The notes under the pieces were generated by a model. That model did not search any database. It was given only the letters and a program-made list of their open reading frames with translations, and was not told the origin of the DNA. 64,000 nucleotides of DNA. Source: a bacterium D16-51. GTDB taxonomy: Bacteria; Bacillota; Clostridia; Lachnospirales; Lachnospiraceae. The DNA lies in assembly GCA_003612285.1 (NCBI GenBank), contig RAYE01000004.1:62001-126000 (forward strand). Direction: 5' to 3'. Below, in pieces: positions 1 through 9,277 of the stretch (position 1 is the stretch's first letter; every line of letters starts with the position of its first letter). The position numbers and the translations under genes are program-made.

Positions 1-2
1 GA

Positions 3-440
3 AAGATAACAGGGAAAGCAGAGGTTCATGGGTATTTGATAAAGGATGAAGGGCATAATACTGTAAAAGTGTGTGAATCAGAAAAAGAAGGCAGCCTGCC
101 AATTGCTACAGCATATGAGCCGGTTGGGCATACAGTATGGAAAAGGCAGGAATATACATTGCTAAAAGTACACCTGATAACGGGGAAGTCCCACCAAATC
201 CGCGCCCATTTGCAGAGTATTGGCCATCCGGTAGCCGGGGATGCAAAATATGGTGATAAAAACATGTACCGTTTTTTTAAAGAGGAATTTGGAGTGAAAT
301 ACCAGCTTCTACATGCGTGGAAACTCTGCATGCAGGAAGTTTCTTACCTGCCTGAAAAGTATTATGGGGTTACCTGGACAGCGCCACTGCCAAAACAGTT
401 TCAGCAGGTGTTAATGGCAATGGGCATAGAACTGCCATAG
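3..440 (+). CDS. RluA-family 23S rRNA/tRNA pseudouridine synthase, C-terminal part
   Basis: This is the 3' end of a gene that begins left of the window; 145 codons are visible, open from base 3. It isomerises uridine to pseudouridine in RNA. The strand-loop motif TGKSHQIRAHL followed by GHPVAGDAKYG is the signature C-terminal core of RluA/RluD synthases, where the Arg of HQIRAHL lies near the RNA-binding cleft. The catalytic Asp (in HRLD) would be upstream and is not in view. The ending at a TAG is clean. recU follows 42 bases later on the same strand. The specific RNA target (RluC, RluD or another) cannot be told from this fragment. Confidence 0.9.
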   Translation, partial: KITGKAEVHGYLIKDEGHNTVKVCESEKEGSLPIATAYEPVGHTVWKRQEYTLLKVHLITGKSHQIRAHLQSIGHPVAGDAKYGDKNMYRFFKEEFGVKYQLLHAWKLCMQEVSYLPEKYYGVTWTAPLPKQFQQVLMAMGIELP

Positions 441-482
441 AGCGTGTTTTAAACAGGTTCTGGGAAGAAAGGAAGTGAAAAA

Positions 483-1019
483 ATGCCGTCCTGGAATTCA
501 AGGGGGCTCCGCGGTTCTGTTTTGGAGGAATCCCTCAATATTACGAATGAAAAATATCGGCAGGAGAAGCTTGCACTGGTGCAGAAAATCCCAACGCCCA
601 TTACGCCAATGGAGATTGACAGGGAAAAGCATCATATTACATTGGCATATTTTGGGCAAAAGAGTACCGTGGATTATATTGGCAATGTACAGGGAGTGCC
701 AATCTGCTTTGATGCGAAGGAATGTGCTTCTGACACTTTTCCGATACAGAATATACATAAACATCAGATAGAATATATGAAGGAGTTTGAAGAACAGGAT
801 GGCGTTGCATTTCTTATTATATATTTTAAAAAAGTAGAAGAATACTATTATGTACCATTTAAGGACGTCGCTTTTTTTTGGGACAGGGCAGAGGGCGGAG
901 GGCGTAAAAGTTTCCGCCGTGAGGAGTTGGACGCATCCTATCAGATAAAATTTAGCAACCAGATTTATATCCATTATCTGGAAATGTTATCTAAGGATTT
1001 GGATTCAAGGGAGAAATGA
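483..1019 (+). CDS. recU: Holliday junction resolvase RecU
   Basis: A 178-residue protein that cleaves four-way junctions during recombination and chromosome segregation in Firmicutes. The N-terminal WNSRGLRGS block, IPTPITPMEID, the stretch STVDYIGNVQG and the nuclease core CFDAKE (D-x-K type metal site), and the late GGRKSFRREELD are all characteristic of RecU and lie in the family's usual order. Length is slightly below the Bacillus protein (about 200). The ATG is preceded by AAAGGAAGTG. It overlaps the next gene by four bases (ATGA), so the two are probably translationally coupled. Confidence 0.93.
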   Translation: MPSWNSRGLRGSVLEESLNITNEKYRQEKLALVQKIPTPITPMEIDREKHHITLAYFGQKSTVDYIGNVQGVPICFDAKECASDTFPIQNIHKHQIEYMKEFEEQDGVAFLIIYFKKVEEYYYVPFKDVAFFWDRAEGGGRKSFRREELDASYQIKFSNQIYIHYLEMLSKDLDSREK

Positions 1020-1972
1020 GAGGAAGGGGTATGGCAGCAGGATTATCCATTTATTTTGTTTTAATGGACTTTTATATATTTGCATTTGTTGGGTGGGTTT
1101 ATGAGAGCGCTTTTGTAACGATTCGGGACAGGAAGCCTGTAAACAGAGGCTTTTTGGTTGGGCCGGTTATTCCACTATATGGGTTTGGGGCAGTATCAGT
1201 ATATATATTGCTGCGCCCATTTTCTAAATGCGCAAGTCTTTTATATGTGATGGGGATGGTGGTGGCAACTGTTCTGGAGTATCTTGCATCCTGGCTTTTA
1301 GAGACTGTATTCCATGCAAAATGGTGGGATTATTCAAAAGAACCGTATAATTTCCGGGGGAGGATTGCTTTAATCCCTTCGATGTTTTGGGGGATTTTGT
1401 CCCTTTTGATGTTCGATGTATTCCAGCCGGCGGCAAATTGGGTGATGTCGCTGATTCCCGAAGGGGTTGGAAAAATCCTTCTGGTTGTGTTTTTGGTGAT
1501 TACAGCAGTCGATCTTATCTATACAGTAATTACAACAGTGAATTTCCGCAGGCAGGTGGAAAGCCTTTATGGGTTCTGGAAGGAATTGGAATACATGCTG
1601 GAGGATAAACCATTTCTTTCCCTGCGGGAAATTCTGCTGAGTACAAAGAAAGGGATTTCGGGCCGTTTTTTTACTACCAGCCTGGGGGAATGGAAAGAGA
1701 GCTTTTATCAGAAGCTGGAAAGCCTGCGGGCAAATTCAGCTGAAAGTGACTCAAAGCTGTCTGTGATAGAAGAAAGGTTTCGGTTTTACTGGGAATATAG
1801 AAGCCATTTCCTAAAAAAACGCCCATTTATTGGAAACCAGCGTATTTTGGATGCGTTTCCGAGTATGAAGATTTTATTGAAAAACCGTTCATCTATTGAA
1901 ATAAAGGAATTTCTTTGGAACAGGAAACAGAAGGAAGAAACTGATTTAGAGGAAAAGCAGGAGGAAGAGTAG
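1016..1972 (+). CDS. PF06541-type multi-pass membrane protein (putative ABC-transporter type IV)
   Basis: A 318-residue membrane protein. The first 180 residues hold about five hydrophobic segments, with the family-typical GWVYES near residue 26, the KPVNRGFLVGPVIPLYGFG block, and KWWDYS in a loop. The last 130 residues are hydrophilic and charged and probably cytoplasmic. Members of this family are widespread in Clostridia and are annotated as putative ABC-transporter permeases, but their substrate and partners are not established. The start overlaps the recU stop; a second ATG at 1031 is preceded by AGGAAGGGG and is an equally good start. Confidence 0.75.
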   Translation: MRGRGMAAGLSIYFVLMDFYIFAFVGWVYESAFVTIRDRKPVNRGFLVGPVIPLYGFGAVSVYILLRPFSKCASLLYVMGMVVATVLEYLASWLLETVFHAKWWDYSKEPYNFRGRIALIPSMFWGILSLLMFDVFQPAANWVMSLIPEGVGKILLVVFLVITAVDLIYTVITTVNFRRQVESLYGFWKELEYMLEDKPFLSLREILLSTKKGISGRFFTTSLGEWKESFYQKLESLRANSAESDSKLSVIEERFRFYWEYRSHFLKKRPFIGNQRILDAFPSMKILLKNRSSIEIKEFLWNRKQKEETDLEEKQEEE

Positions 1973-2028
1973 TGGCCGGGCACAGGGCGGGCAGTAAGCA
2001 AAAGCAGCCGTTATAATCATTATTTAGT

Positions 2029-2060
2029 ACCATGTCTTGCAAATGACCACAAGATATGGT
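2029..2060. promoter_or_regulatory. Inverted repeat upstream of nrdD, candidate regulator site
   Basis: Arms ACCATGTCTTG (2029-2039) and CAAGATATGGT (2050-2060) match at 10 of 11 positions across a 10-base spacer, about 60 bases ahead of the nrdD start. Class III reductase genes are commonly controlled by NrdR through paired palindromic boxes. The resemblance to the NrdR consensus is only partial, so this is offered as a candidate operator, not an identified one. Confidence 0.3.
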
Positions 2061-2122
2061 ATTATTTTGGTATTACAGAAAATAAAGCTTTGGACCGCGA
2101 AAATGCGGTATGGGGGATTTAT

Positions 2123-4300
2123 ATGAAAATAATTAAACGAAGCGGTTCTGAGGTAAAGTTTGACGCGCAGAAAATTACAGCGGCAATTACAAAGGCAAAC
2201 TATGAGGTTCCGGTAAAAGAACGTCTGTCTAAAGAACAGATTATGGATATGACAAATATAGTGGAAAATATCTGCATTGATGCAAACCGTGCGTTAAATG
2301 TGGAAGAAATCCAGGATTTGGTGGAAGAGCAGATTATGGATAAACGTGCGTTTAATGTGGCGAGGAAATATATCACATACCGTTATGACCGTGCGTTAAT
2401 CCGTAAGTCAAATTCTACGGACAAACAGATTTTGAGCCTGCTGGAATGTAATAATGAAGAGGTGAAGCAGGAAAATTCCAATAAAAACCCGACGGTAAAC
2501 AGTGTACAGCGTGATTATATGGCAGGTGAAGTCAGCAAGGATATCACAAAGCGTTTTTTGCTTCCATCGGAAGTAATCCGTGCCCATGAGCAGGGGATGA
2601 TCCATTTCCATGATTCGGATTATTTTGCACAGCATATGCACAACTGCTGCCTTGTGAACCTGGAAGACATGCTGCAAAATGGAACGGTTGTCAGTGAAAC
2701 AATGATTGAAACGCCAAAAAGCTTTTCAACAGCCTGCAATATCGCAACGCAGAGCATCGCGCAGATTGCAAGCTCACAGTATGGCGGGCAGAGCATCAGC
2801 CTGACGCATCTGGCACCGTTTGTAGATGTCAGCCGCCAAAAATACCGCAGGCAGGTAGAAGATGAATTTAGGAAGACAGGAATCCAGTATACGGGAAAAC
2901 AGGTAGATGAAGTTGCTGAACTCCGTGTGCTGGATGAAATAAAGCGCGGCGTGCAGATGATACAGTATCAGGTGATTACGCTTATGACAACAAATGGGCA
3001 GGCTCCGTTTGTCAGCGTGTTCATGTATCTGAATGAAGCGCCGGAAGGGAGGCTGCGTGACGACCTTGCGCTGATTATGGAGGAAGTCCTGCGTCAGCGC
3101 ATCCAGGGCGTGAAAAATGAAAAGGGCGTCTATATTACGCCGGCGTTCCCGAAACTCTTATATGTACTGGAAGAAAATAATATCCATAAAGACAGCAAAT
3201 ACTGGTATCTGACGGAGCTTGCCGCAAAATGTACTGCAAAGCGGATGGTGCCGGATTATATTTCAGAGAAAATTATGAAAGAGAGCAAGATAGATAAAAA
3301 TGGCAATGGGCATTGCTATCCATGCATGGGGTGCAGGAGTTTCCTGACGCCTTACCTGGATGAAAAAGGGCTTCCAAAATACTATGGTCGTTTTAACCAG
3401 GGCGTAGTGACATTAAACCTTGTGGATGTGGCATGTTCTTCTGAAAAGGATGAGGATTTGTTTTGGAAAATACTGGACAAGCGCCTTGCGCTTTGCAAGG
3501 AGGCGCTGATGTGCCGCCATAACCGTTTAAAAGGGACAGTTTCAGATGTTGCGCCGATTTTATGGCAGTATGGCGCGCTTGGGAGATTAAAGAAGGGTGA
3601 AAAAATTGATAAACTGCTCTATAACGGTTATTCTACAATTTCCCTGGGGTATGCAGGGCTTTGTGAGTGCACACGCTATATGACGGGGAAATCCCATACG
3701 GATCCAGAGGCTACGCCGTTTGCGATCAAAGTAATGCAGCGCTTAAATGACGCATGCAGTAAATGGCGGGAAGAGGAACATATAGATTTCAGCCTGTATG
3801 GGACGCCGTTGGAATCTACCACATATAAGTTTGCAAAATGTTTACAGAAGCGTTTTGGGACAATAGAAGGTGTTACGGACAAAAATTATATTACAAACAG
3901 TTACCATGTCCATGTTACCGAGGAAATTAATGCGTTTGATAAGCTGAAATTTGAAGCGCAATTCCAGAAACTGTCCCCAGGCGGGGCAGTCAGCTATGTG
4001 GAAGTCCCGAATATGGAAAATAATATTGAGGCAGTTTTGGATGTAATGAAATTTATTTATGAAAATATTATGTATGCAGAGTTGAATACAAAGAGTGATT
4101 ACTGCCAAGTGTGCGATTACAGTGGCCAGATTCAGATTGTAACAGATTCACATGGGAAGCTTGTCTGGAAATGCCCGAATTGCGGCAATACAGACCAGGA
4201 TAAGATGAATGTGGCAAGAAGGACTTGCGGGTATATTGGGACACAGTATTGGAACCAGGGGCGAACACAGGAAATTAAGGAACGGGTGCTCCATCTATGA
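2123..4300 (+). CDS. nrdD: Anaerobic ribonucleoside-triphosphate reductase (class III)
   Basis: A 725-residue glycyl-radical enzyme that reduces ribonucleoside triphosphates to deoxy forms for anaerobic DNA synthesis. An ATP-cone allosteric domain fills about residues 1-95 (MKIIKRSGSEVKFD onward). The core contains HNCCLVN and the catalytic-barrel motif GNGHCYPCMGCRSFL. A four-Cys zinc site (CQVC and CPNC) precedes the glycyl-radical loop RTCGYIGTQYWNQGR near the C-terminus. The ATG at 2123 follows a GGGGG ribosome site and starts at the usual N-terminus; an upstream in-frame codon at 2090 would add 11 unusual residues. The activase gene nrdG, often adjacent, is not present next to it; a GntR regulator follows. 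Confidence 0.95.
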   Translation: MKIIKRSGSEVKFDAQKITAAITKANYEVPVKERLSKEQIMDMTNIVENICIDANRALNVEEIQDLVEEQIMDKRAFNVARKYITYRYDRALIRKSNSTDKQILSLLECNNEEVKQENSNKNPTVNSVQRDYMAGEVSKDITKRFLLPSEVIRAHEQGMIHFHDSDYFAQHMHNCCLVNLEDMLQNGTVVSETMIETPKSFSTACNIATQSIAQIASSQYGGQSISLTHLAPFVDVSRQKYRRQVEDEFRKTGIQYTGKQVDEVAELRVLDEIKRGVQMIQYQVITLMTTNGQAPFVSVFMYLNEAPEGRLRDDLALIMEEVLRQRIQGVKNEKGVYITPAFPKLLYVLEENNIHKDSKYWYLTELAAKCTAKRMVPDYISEKIMKESKIDKNGNGHCYPCMGCRSFLTPYLDEKGLPKYYGRFNQGVVTLNLVDVACSSEKDEDLFWKILDKRLALCKEALMCRHNRLKGTVSDVAPILWQYGALGRLKKGEKIDKLLYNGYSTISLGYAGLCECTRYMTGKSHTDPEATPFAIKVMQRLNDACSKWREEEHIDFSLYGTPLESTTYKFAKCLQKRFGTIEGVTDKNYITNSYHVHVTEEINAFDKLKFEAQFQKLSPGGAVSYVEVPNMENNIEAVLDVMKFIYENIMYAELNTKSDYCQVCDYSGQIQIVTDSHGKLVWKCPNCGNTDQDKMNVARRTCGYIGTQYWNQGRTQEIKERVLHL

Positions 4301-4366
4301 TTTTTGGTTTTTCAAAGGTTATGTACCACTGGAAGCCTGTGGATATAAAAGGGGGGATGGCTTTTC

Positions 4367-5131
4367 ATGAAGCTGTTAAACAAAGATGAATTTATAGCAA
4401 ATGAGATACAGTATTATTTTATAAAAAATGATTTACAGGAAGGGGATAAATTACCATCAGAAAGAAATTTTGCGGAAGCTTTTGGCGTCCAGCGCGCAAC
4501 AGTCCGGGCAGCATATAAAATTTTGGAAGAAGAGGGGATTATTGAAATCAGGGAACGCAGCGGAAGGTATGTGGGACATTCCAGGATAACGACAAATTTA
4601 CAGGAGGTGAAATCTTTTAGTGAAAAGATGCATGAAATAGGGATTAAAACAGAAAATAAGCTGCTTGCGTTTGAAGCGGTGGAGGTCGATAAGGAGTTGT
4701 CTAAAAAAATAAGGCTTCCGATCGGTACGCCTTTGTATAAAATTACGAGAGTCAGGAAGGCATTAAGGGAAAACAGCATTATTCCGGTTTCGATTGAATA
4801 TTCCTATATTCCGGAAAATTTAGCGCCCAAGTTAATGAGATATGATTTGGAAGACAGGTCGTTATTTGATATTTTGCTAAAGGAATATGGCAGGCAGCCG
4901 AAAAAAGACGACCAGGTCATTGAGATTGTCTATGCCAACGAGTTTGAGGCAAAGACCCTAAAAGTGGACCAGATGACAGCCTTAGTCAAAAAGAGCGGGA
5001 TTACATATGACAAAGATGGGAATGTGCTTCAATATCTCCACACTGTAATGAATAAGGAATGGGTTCAGTTCCATCAGGGCAATGAGATAATTGAAAAGAA
5101 AATAAACGAGGTGCTAAAGGATGGACTATAG
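4367..5131 (+). CDS. GntR-family transcriptional regulator with UTRA ligand domain
   Basis: A 254-residue repressor or activator. Residues 1-75 form a GntR winged helix (LPSERNFAEAFGVQRATVRAAYKILEEEGII), and residues 90-250 a UTRA/chorismate-lyase-fold domain that in this family binds phosphosugars or related effectors. A GGGGGGATGG ribosome site lies 8 bases before the ATG. The 3' end overlaps the next regulator gene by 11 bases, so the two are made together. Both converge on the leftward PTS/deglycase operon, which is their most likely target. Which sugar phosphate it senses is not visible. Confidence 0.9.
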   Translation: MKLLNKDEFIANEIQYYFIKNDLQEGDKLPSERNFAEAFGVQRATVRAAYKILEEEGIIEIRERSGRYVGHSRITTNLQEVKSFSEKMHEIGIKTENKLLAFEAVEVDKELSKKIRLPIGTPLYKITRVRKALRENSIIPVSIEYSYIPENLAPKLMRYDLEDRSLFDILLKEYGRQPKKDDQVIEIVYANEFEAKTLKVDQMTALVKKSGITYDKDGNVLQYLHTVMNKEWVQFHQGNEIIEKKINEVLKDGL

Positions 5132-5855
5132 GATGCCGCTGTATATCCAATTGCAGGATATTATCTTAAAAAAAATAGAAGAAAAAAAGTATCTTCCCGG
5201 GGAAATGATACCAAGTGAAAGGAAAATGGCAGAAATTTATGGGGTAAATCGCATGACCGTAAAACGCGCCATCAATAAGCTTGTAGAAGAAGGGTATTTG
5301 TACAGGGAACTTGGCGTAGGGACGTTTGTGGCAAAAAGGGACAATAAAAAAATTGACATTGACTACCAGAATGAGACGGGCAACAGCGGAATCAGCGCAA
5401 TTTTCCGGGAAAGAGGGATAAAAATCTCCAACAGGATACTTGGCATGGGCGATATTACGGGCAGTAAATTCATCAATTATAAGTTAGGGCAGGCTGAAAC
5501 GGAAATTATCTGGGGACTGCACAGAGTCCGTTTTGGCGATAATATGCCTTTTGCAATTGAATATACATACGTACCAAAAAAGTATTTTGACGATATTGAT
5601 AATTTTGATTTTTCCAAAGTTTCTTTATATGATTATATGGAAGCAAACGGGCATCTGCCAACACACTTTATCCAGAACCTTATTATCTGTTCCGCCAATG
5701 AAAAAATTGCCGATTTGTTAAATGTCAAGAAAGGCAGCGCTGTTTTCCGGATAGAATACCAGGCTTCCGATAAGGATTACAACCTTGTGGAGTATACAAA
5801 AAGCTATCTCAACCCAGAATTTGCAGAATTTCGGTTTGTTGCCGAAGCAGAATAA
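5121..5855 (+). CDS. Second GntR/UTRA transcriptional regulator
   Basis: A 244-residue paralogue of the preceding gene. The DNA-binding part is at residues 1-72 (IPSERKMAEIYGVNRMTVKRAINKL), and a UTRA domain follows from about residue 85 to the end, including the usual VEYTKSYLNPEFAEF-type terminal strand. It overlaps the upstream regulator by 11 bases and ends at a terminator shared with the oppositely oriented HAD gene. Two paired UTRA regulators could form a heteromer, or could sense two intermediates of the same pathway; the sequence does not decide this. Confidence 0.9.
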   Translation: MDYRMPLYIQLQDIILKKIEEKKYLPGEMIPSERKMAEIYGVNRMTVKRAINKLVEEGYLYRELGVGTFVAKRDNKKIDIDYQNETGNSGISAIFRERGIKISNRILGMGDITGSKFINYKLGQAETEIIWGLHRVRFGDNMPFAIEYTYVPKKYFDDIDNFDFSKVSLYDYMEANGHLPTHFIQNLIICSANEKIADLLNVKKGSAVFRIEYQASDKDYNLVEYTKSYLNPEFAEFRFVAEAE

Positions 5856-5890
5856 AACAGGGGAATGCATTGGGCATTTCCCTGTTTTAT
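5852..5890. terminator. Bidirectional terminator between the regulators and the PTS operon
   Basis: A 17-bp stem (5852-5868 with 5874-5890, one G-U pair) with a five-base loop and A/T-rich outer ends (ATAAAACAGG and CCTGTTTTAT). It serves the rightward regulator pair and the leftward HAD-ending operon. Confidence 0.85.
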
Positions 5891-5895
5891 CCATA

Positions 5896-6555
5896 TCAAT
5901 CCATACATTTTAAAATATCAATGATTTGCAGTAAGTCGTCTATATGGAAGCTGGCGGCTGACTGGTCGAACCCAAACCTGCTGTCTTTTTTTGCAATCAC
6001 CTTGAGGCAGGCATTTGCAGCGGCCTGTATTCCATAGGAAGAATCTTCTACGGCAATGCATTCTTCTTTTTTTAACCCCAGTTTATTTACTGTGAAATTA
6101 TATATTTCCGGGTCAGGCTTACTATTTGCAAAATCTTCCCCGCTTACTTTAAGGCCAACATAACGGTCCAGCATTGTTTCTTTTAAGACTTCTTCAATAT
6201 TTTTCATTGGCGAAGAGGATGCTACTGCTATTTTATAATGCGACTGCTTTAGCCATTCCATCACTTCTTTTATAGAAGGGTTTAAGATTTTTTTGTATGA
6301 GATGGGGAAATGGTCGCTGTATCTGTCAAACATCTGGTTGATTTCTTTGCCTGGTTTGTAAGGTTTTCCTGCATTTTTCCACCAGAGTTCCAGTTTTTTA
6401 ATAAAATCCTGCGATGCTATGCCGGGAATTTTACGTAATTCTGCCTCTGGCACTGCAACGCCCTGGCTTTCCAGGAACATGGCAAGCCATTTCCCATAGA
6501 CTGGCTCACTGTCGATAATTACCCCATCCATATCAAAAATTACTGCCCGTACCAT
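5896..6555 (-). CDS. HAD-family phosphatase/phosphomutase (beta-PGM-like)
   Basis: A 219-residue HAD subfamily IA protein. Motif I FDMDGVIIDSEP is at residues 7-18, the helical cap follows, motif II is VASSSPMKN, and the SKPDPEIY and VEDSSYGIQAA motifs supply the Lys and the terminal acidic pair. Family members act on small phosphorylated sugars as phosphatases or as beta-phosphoglucomutase. It is the last gene of the leftward operon, three bases after the SIS gene, so a role on a sugar phosphate made by this pathway is likely; the substrate is inferred only. Confidence 0.85.
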   Translation of the reverse strand: MVRAVIFDMDGVIIDSEPVYGKWLAMFLESQGVAVPEAELRKIPGIASQDFIKKLELWWKNAGKPYKPGKEINQMFDRYSDHFPISYKKILNPSIKEVMEWLKQSHYKIAVASSSPMKNIEEVLKETMLDRYVGLKVSGEDFANSKPDPEIYNFTVNKLGLKKEECIAVEDSSYGIQAAANACLKVIAKKDSRFGFDQSAASFHIDDLLQIIDILKCMD

Positions 6556-6558
6556 ATT

Positions 6559-7575
6559 TTAATATGCAAACTGGCGGTAATAGCGCCTGAATTCAAGGCT
6601 GTGCCCGGTATTTAGCTCATAGTGCGCAGCCAGCCGTTCTGTCAGGATAGCGGTAATAATCATTGGCGTGCAGATTACCCTGAATTCATCGTCAACGCCT
6701 TCAAGAGCATAATCTTTTGTATCAAATACTTCTACTTTCTTAGTATGCTGCTTTACAAAGCGTTCCACTCTTTCGTCCATTTCCCTGTATTCATCTTCGC
6801 CTTTAATTACGAAAACAGGAACCCTGTCATCTACTAATTCTAAAGGCCCATGGAAGAAATCTGCGGAAGATACAGATTTTGTCCTGACCCACTGCATTTC
6901 TTCAAGGATGCACATTGTAAACAGGTAAGTTTCGCCCCAAAGGACGCCAGAGCCAGTAAACATCGTATATGGTTCATGGCTGTATGTTTTTGCAATCCTG
7001 GCAGCCCTTGGCTCAAATTCTTCCCGGATTCTGAGAAGGTTATTATGTATCCCTTTCATCTGGTCTGCCCAGGCCTCATATTTTGGGAACTCCCCTCTGT
7101 TAAACAAGAGCCTGAGTATTACAAAATAATATAATAAATAAGAATCTTCGCAGTCGCCGCATGGATTATAAACCGGGTCCGTAAGCAGTTTGGCAAGCGG
7201 CGTTGTATCATCTTTCGTAAAGCCGTATACAGGGATGTCCATTTCTTTGCATAATTTAACTGCTTTCACAATTTCTGCCGTATCGCCGGAAGCAGAAGAA
7301 GTAAATACCAGGGATTTCCCTGTGACATACCGCTTATTCTTCTTTACCAGAAACTCCCCTGCATTTTCAAGGTAAATCGGTAAATCGCTGTAATATTTTG
7401 CAACCTCCACGACTGGATACCACTCCGCCCAGGTTCCGCCAATCCCCAATAAAACTACGTTCTCATAATCTGTTTTTGCAAGCTTATCCACAAGCTCTTC
7501 GATTTCAGCCCTCTTGCCGTATGCCTGCTCCCCTTCTTTTAAGTATTTCTCCACGTCAAAATTTCTTAATGCCAT
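6559..7575 (-). CDS. SIS-domain deglycase, FrlB/GfrF-like
   Basis: A 338-residue protein with two sugar-isomerase (SIS) domains. Visible marks are VLLGIGGTW, LVFTSSASGDTAEIV (phosphosugar-binding Ser/Thr loop), and SSADFFHGPLELVD. These resemble deglycases that split fructoselysine- or glucoselysine-6-phosphate into a hexose-6-phosphate and an amino acid. Position supports this: a mannose-family PTS plus two SIS proteins is the arrangement of gfr-type Amadori-product operons. Agmatine, amino-sugar or other ketosamine substrates are possible. The ATG at 7575 is preceded by GAGGAAATTTAAA. Substrate is inferred. Confidence 0.82.
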   Translation of the reverse strand: MALRNFDVEKYLKEGEQAYGKRAEIEELVDKLAKTDYENVVLLGIGGTWAEWYPVVEVAKYYSDLPIYLENAGEFLVKKNKRYVTGKSLVFTSSASGDTAEIVKAVKLCKEMDIPVYGFTKDDTTPLAKLLTDPVYNPCGDCEDSYLLYYFVILRLLFNRGEFPKYEAWADQMKGIHNNLLRIREEFEPRAARIAKTYSHEPYTMFTGSGVLWGETYLFTMCILEEMQWVRTKSVSSADFFHGPLELVDDRVPVFVIKGEDEYREMDERVERFVKQHTKKVEVFDTKDYALEGVDDEFRVICTPMIITAILTERLAAHYELNTGHSLEFRRYYRQFAY

Positions 7576-7651
7576 TTTAAATTTCCTCCTTTATTCTCAT
7601 TTTTATAGTTCAGTCCGGCAGCTTATTGCCGGACGAAGTGACAGAATCAAC

Positions 7652-8482
7652 TTATCCTAAGAATCCAAAGAAAGCCCCGATAATTCCAAAAACTAACATA
7701 ATCAGCATAATCAGTAATGGATTCAGCTTCTTTTTCAGCATCCAGTAAACAATTCCAAACAGCCCCAGGACTGGCAGGCCGGGGACAATCCCCGTCAGTA
7801 GTTCCTGCAGGGTAGTGGCTTCTTCGCCGCTCCCGATTTCAGTGATAAAATTGATGGCAGTCATATCCATCGTCATGGCCCCTACAACCATCATCCCTAC
7901 AATGGATGCGGCTTCCATTACGCTTCCCATAAGCCCGGAAGCTGTAATCTTTTCAATGGATTCGCTGCCCAGCTTATAGCCCAGGAAAGTGCCAAGGTAT
8001 CTTAAGGCATAATGCGGGACATTGAAAATCAGGAGAAACAGTAACGGGCCAAGGATATTTCCCTTTAGCGCAAGGGTACATCCAATGCCAGTAGCGATTA
8101 CCCTTAATGTCCCCCAGAAAAAGGCGTCCCCAATCCCGGAGAGCGGCCCCATCAGGGCGGATTTTACAGCGCCGATTGATTCTGTTTCAAAATCATCCTC
8201 TGTGGCATTTGCTTCCTCCATCGCCGCGCTGATTCCCAGAGGGAACGTAGAGATATATGGGGTCACATTGTAAAGTGTCAAATGCCTTTTCATTGCCCTT
8301 GCAAGGTCGTCCTTTTCCGGGTAGAGTTTTTTCAGGATAGGGTACATTGCATAGGTATAGCCTACATTTCCCATTCTTTCATAGTTCCAGGAATGTTCGT
8401 AGGGGATGGACCGCCAAAATACCTTTTTTAAGTCTTTCTTCGTAATTATTTTATTGTAATCTGAGTGCACGCTAAAACTCAT
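7652..8482 (-). CDS. PTS mannose-family transporter subunit IID
   Basis: A 276-residue membrane component that forms the translocation channel with IIC. Family marks are the N-terminal FWRSIPYEHSWNYERMGNVGY, MKRHLTLYNVTPYISTFPLGI, the LMGPLSGIGDAFFWGT block, and a hydrophobic C-terminal half. The start at 8482 follows GGAGGTGAT and overlaps the end of the IIC gene by 11 bases; in-frame upstream TTG and ATG codons (8500 and 8497) lie inside IIC and are less likely. Followed by the FrlB-like gene. Confidence 0.93.
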   Translation of the reverse strand: MSFSVHSDYNKIITKKDLKKVFWRSIPYEHSWNYERMGNVGYTYAMYPILKKLYPEKDDLARAMKRHLTLYNVTPYISTFPLGISAAMEEANATEDDFETESIGAVKSALMGPLSGIGDAFFWGTLRVIATGIGCTLALKGNILGPLLFLLIFNVPHYALRYLGTFLGYKLGSESIEKITASGLMGSVMEAASIVGMMVVGAMTMDMTAINFITEIGSGEEATTLQELLTGIVPGLPVLGLFGIVYWMLKKKLNPLLIMLIMLVFGIIGAFFGFLG

Positions 8483-9263
8483 CAAAATCACCTCCATCAA
8501 CTTCTGCTTCTATCGCTGCAGCATCGCCCCCTGTTTTCCCGAATGCCCCAAACATAACCATAACCAGCACCATCAGAATAGAAAAGACAGCCGCGCCAGT
8601 TGTGGAGATATTAAAGTATGCAACAAGGAAAAATCCAATAAAGAAAAACGGGGCTACTTTTTTATTCATCATTGTCTGCGCCAGCATAGCGAACCCAAGC
8701 GCTGGAAGCAGGGCTGCGGTAATATCCATGCCTGTCTGCACAAAATCCGGGATGTTGCCCAGCAGTTTTGTAACAGCGTCTGAGCCGAAGTAAAATGCAA
8801 GGGGGATACAGATAATGCCGCCAATGCTCTGCGCATACCCCGCGATAAACATACACCGGTTAAAGGCTTTAATATTCCCTGTCTCTGCATATTTATCACA
8901 CCTGTGGATAAAAAACAGCATAATAGGCTGCCCTAATGCAGTGTCTACTGCTAACATCACCGTTGCGATAGGGATTCCAAGCGTCAGCGCTGCATCAGCC
9001 CCGGCTCCTGAAGAGATAGCAAGGGACACGCCGAGAATCGTCCCCGAAATTAAATCTGGCGGATTGTATGCCCCGACAGAAATTGCCCCGATCATGGCAA
9101 GTTCCAGGGTAGCGCCCATAATAATCCCCGCCTGCATGTCGCCCATAACAAGGCCGACTAAAGGGCCCAGCACAATTGGCCGTTGGATGTAGCTTGTCCC
9201 CAGAAGCCATTCGGAATATCCCAAAAGCCCAATCAAAAAAACAAGTATTGTTTTAAGAACCAT
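8472..9263 (-). CDS. PTS mannose-family transporter subunit IIC
   Basis: A 263-residue integral membrane subunit with at least six hydrophobic segments. Family marks are QRPIVLGPLVGLVMGDMQAGIIMGA near residues 27-51, then GAISVGAYNPPD and the alanine/glycine-rich helices after it. It ends in an acidic tail (EAEVDGGDFDEF). The ATG follows AAGGAGGAAACGG. Neighbouring IIB lies 14 bases upstream and IID overlaps downstream, so the four PTS subunits are one translational unit. Confidence 0.93.
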   Translation of the reverse strand: MVLKTILVFLIGLLGYSEWLLGTSYIQRPIVLGPLVGLVMGDMQAGIIMGATLELAMIGAISVGAYNPPDLISGTILGVSLAISSGAGADAALTLGIPIATVMLAVDTALGQPIMLFFIHRCDKYAETGNIKAFNRCMFIAGYAQSIGGIICIPLAFYFGSDAVTKLLGNIPDFVQTGMDITAALLPALGFAMLAQTMMNKKVAPFFFIGFFLVAYFNISTTGAAVFSILMVLVMVMFGAFGKTGGDAAAIEAEVDGGDFDEF

Positions 9264-9277
9264 ATTCCGTTTCCTCC

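Noticed and set aside
2123-4300. nrdD without adjacent nrdG as evidence of a broken class III reductase
   Set aside because: The activase gene is often elsewhere in clostridial genomes, and NrdD itself is intact, including the glycyl-radical loop.
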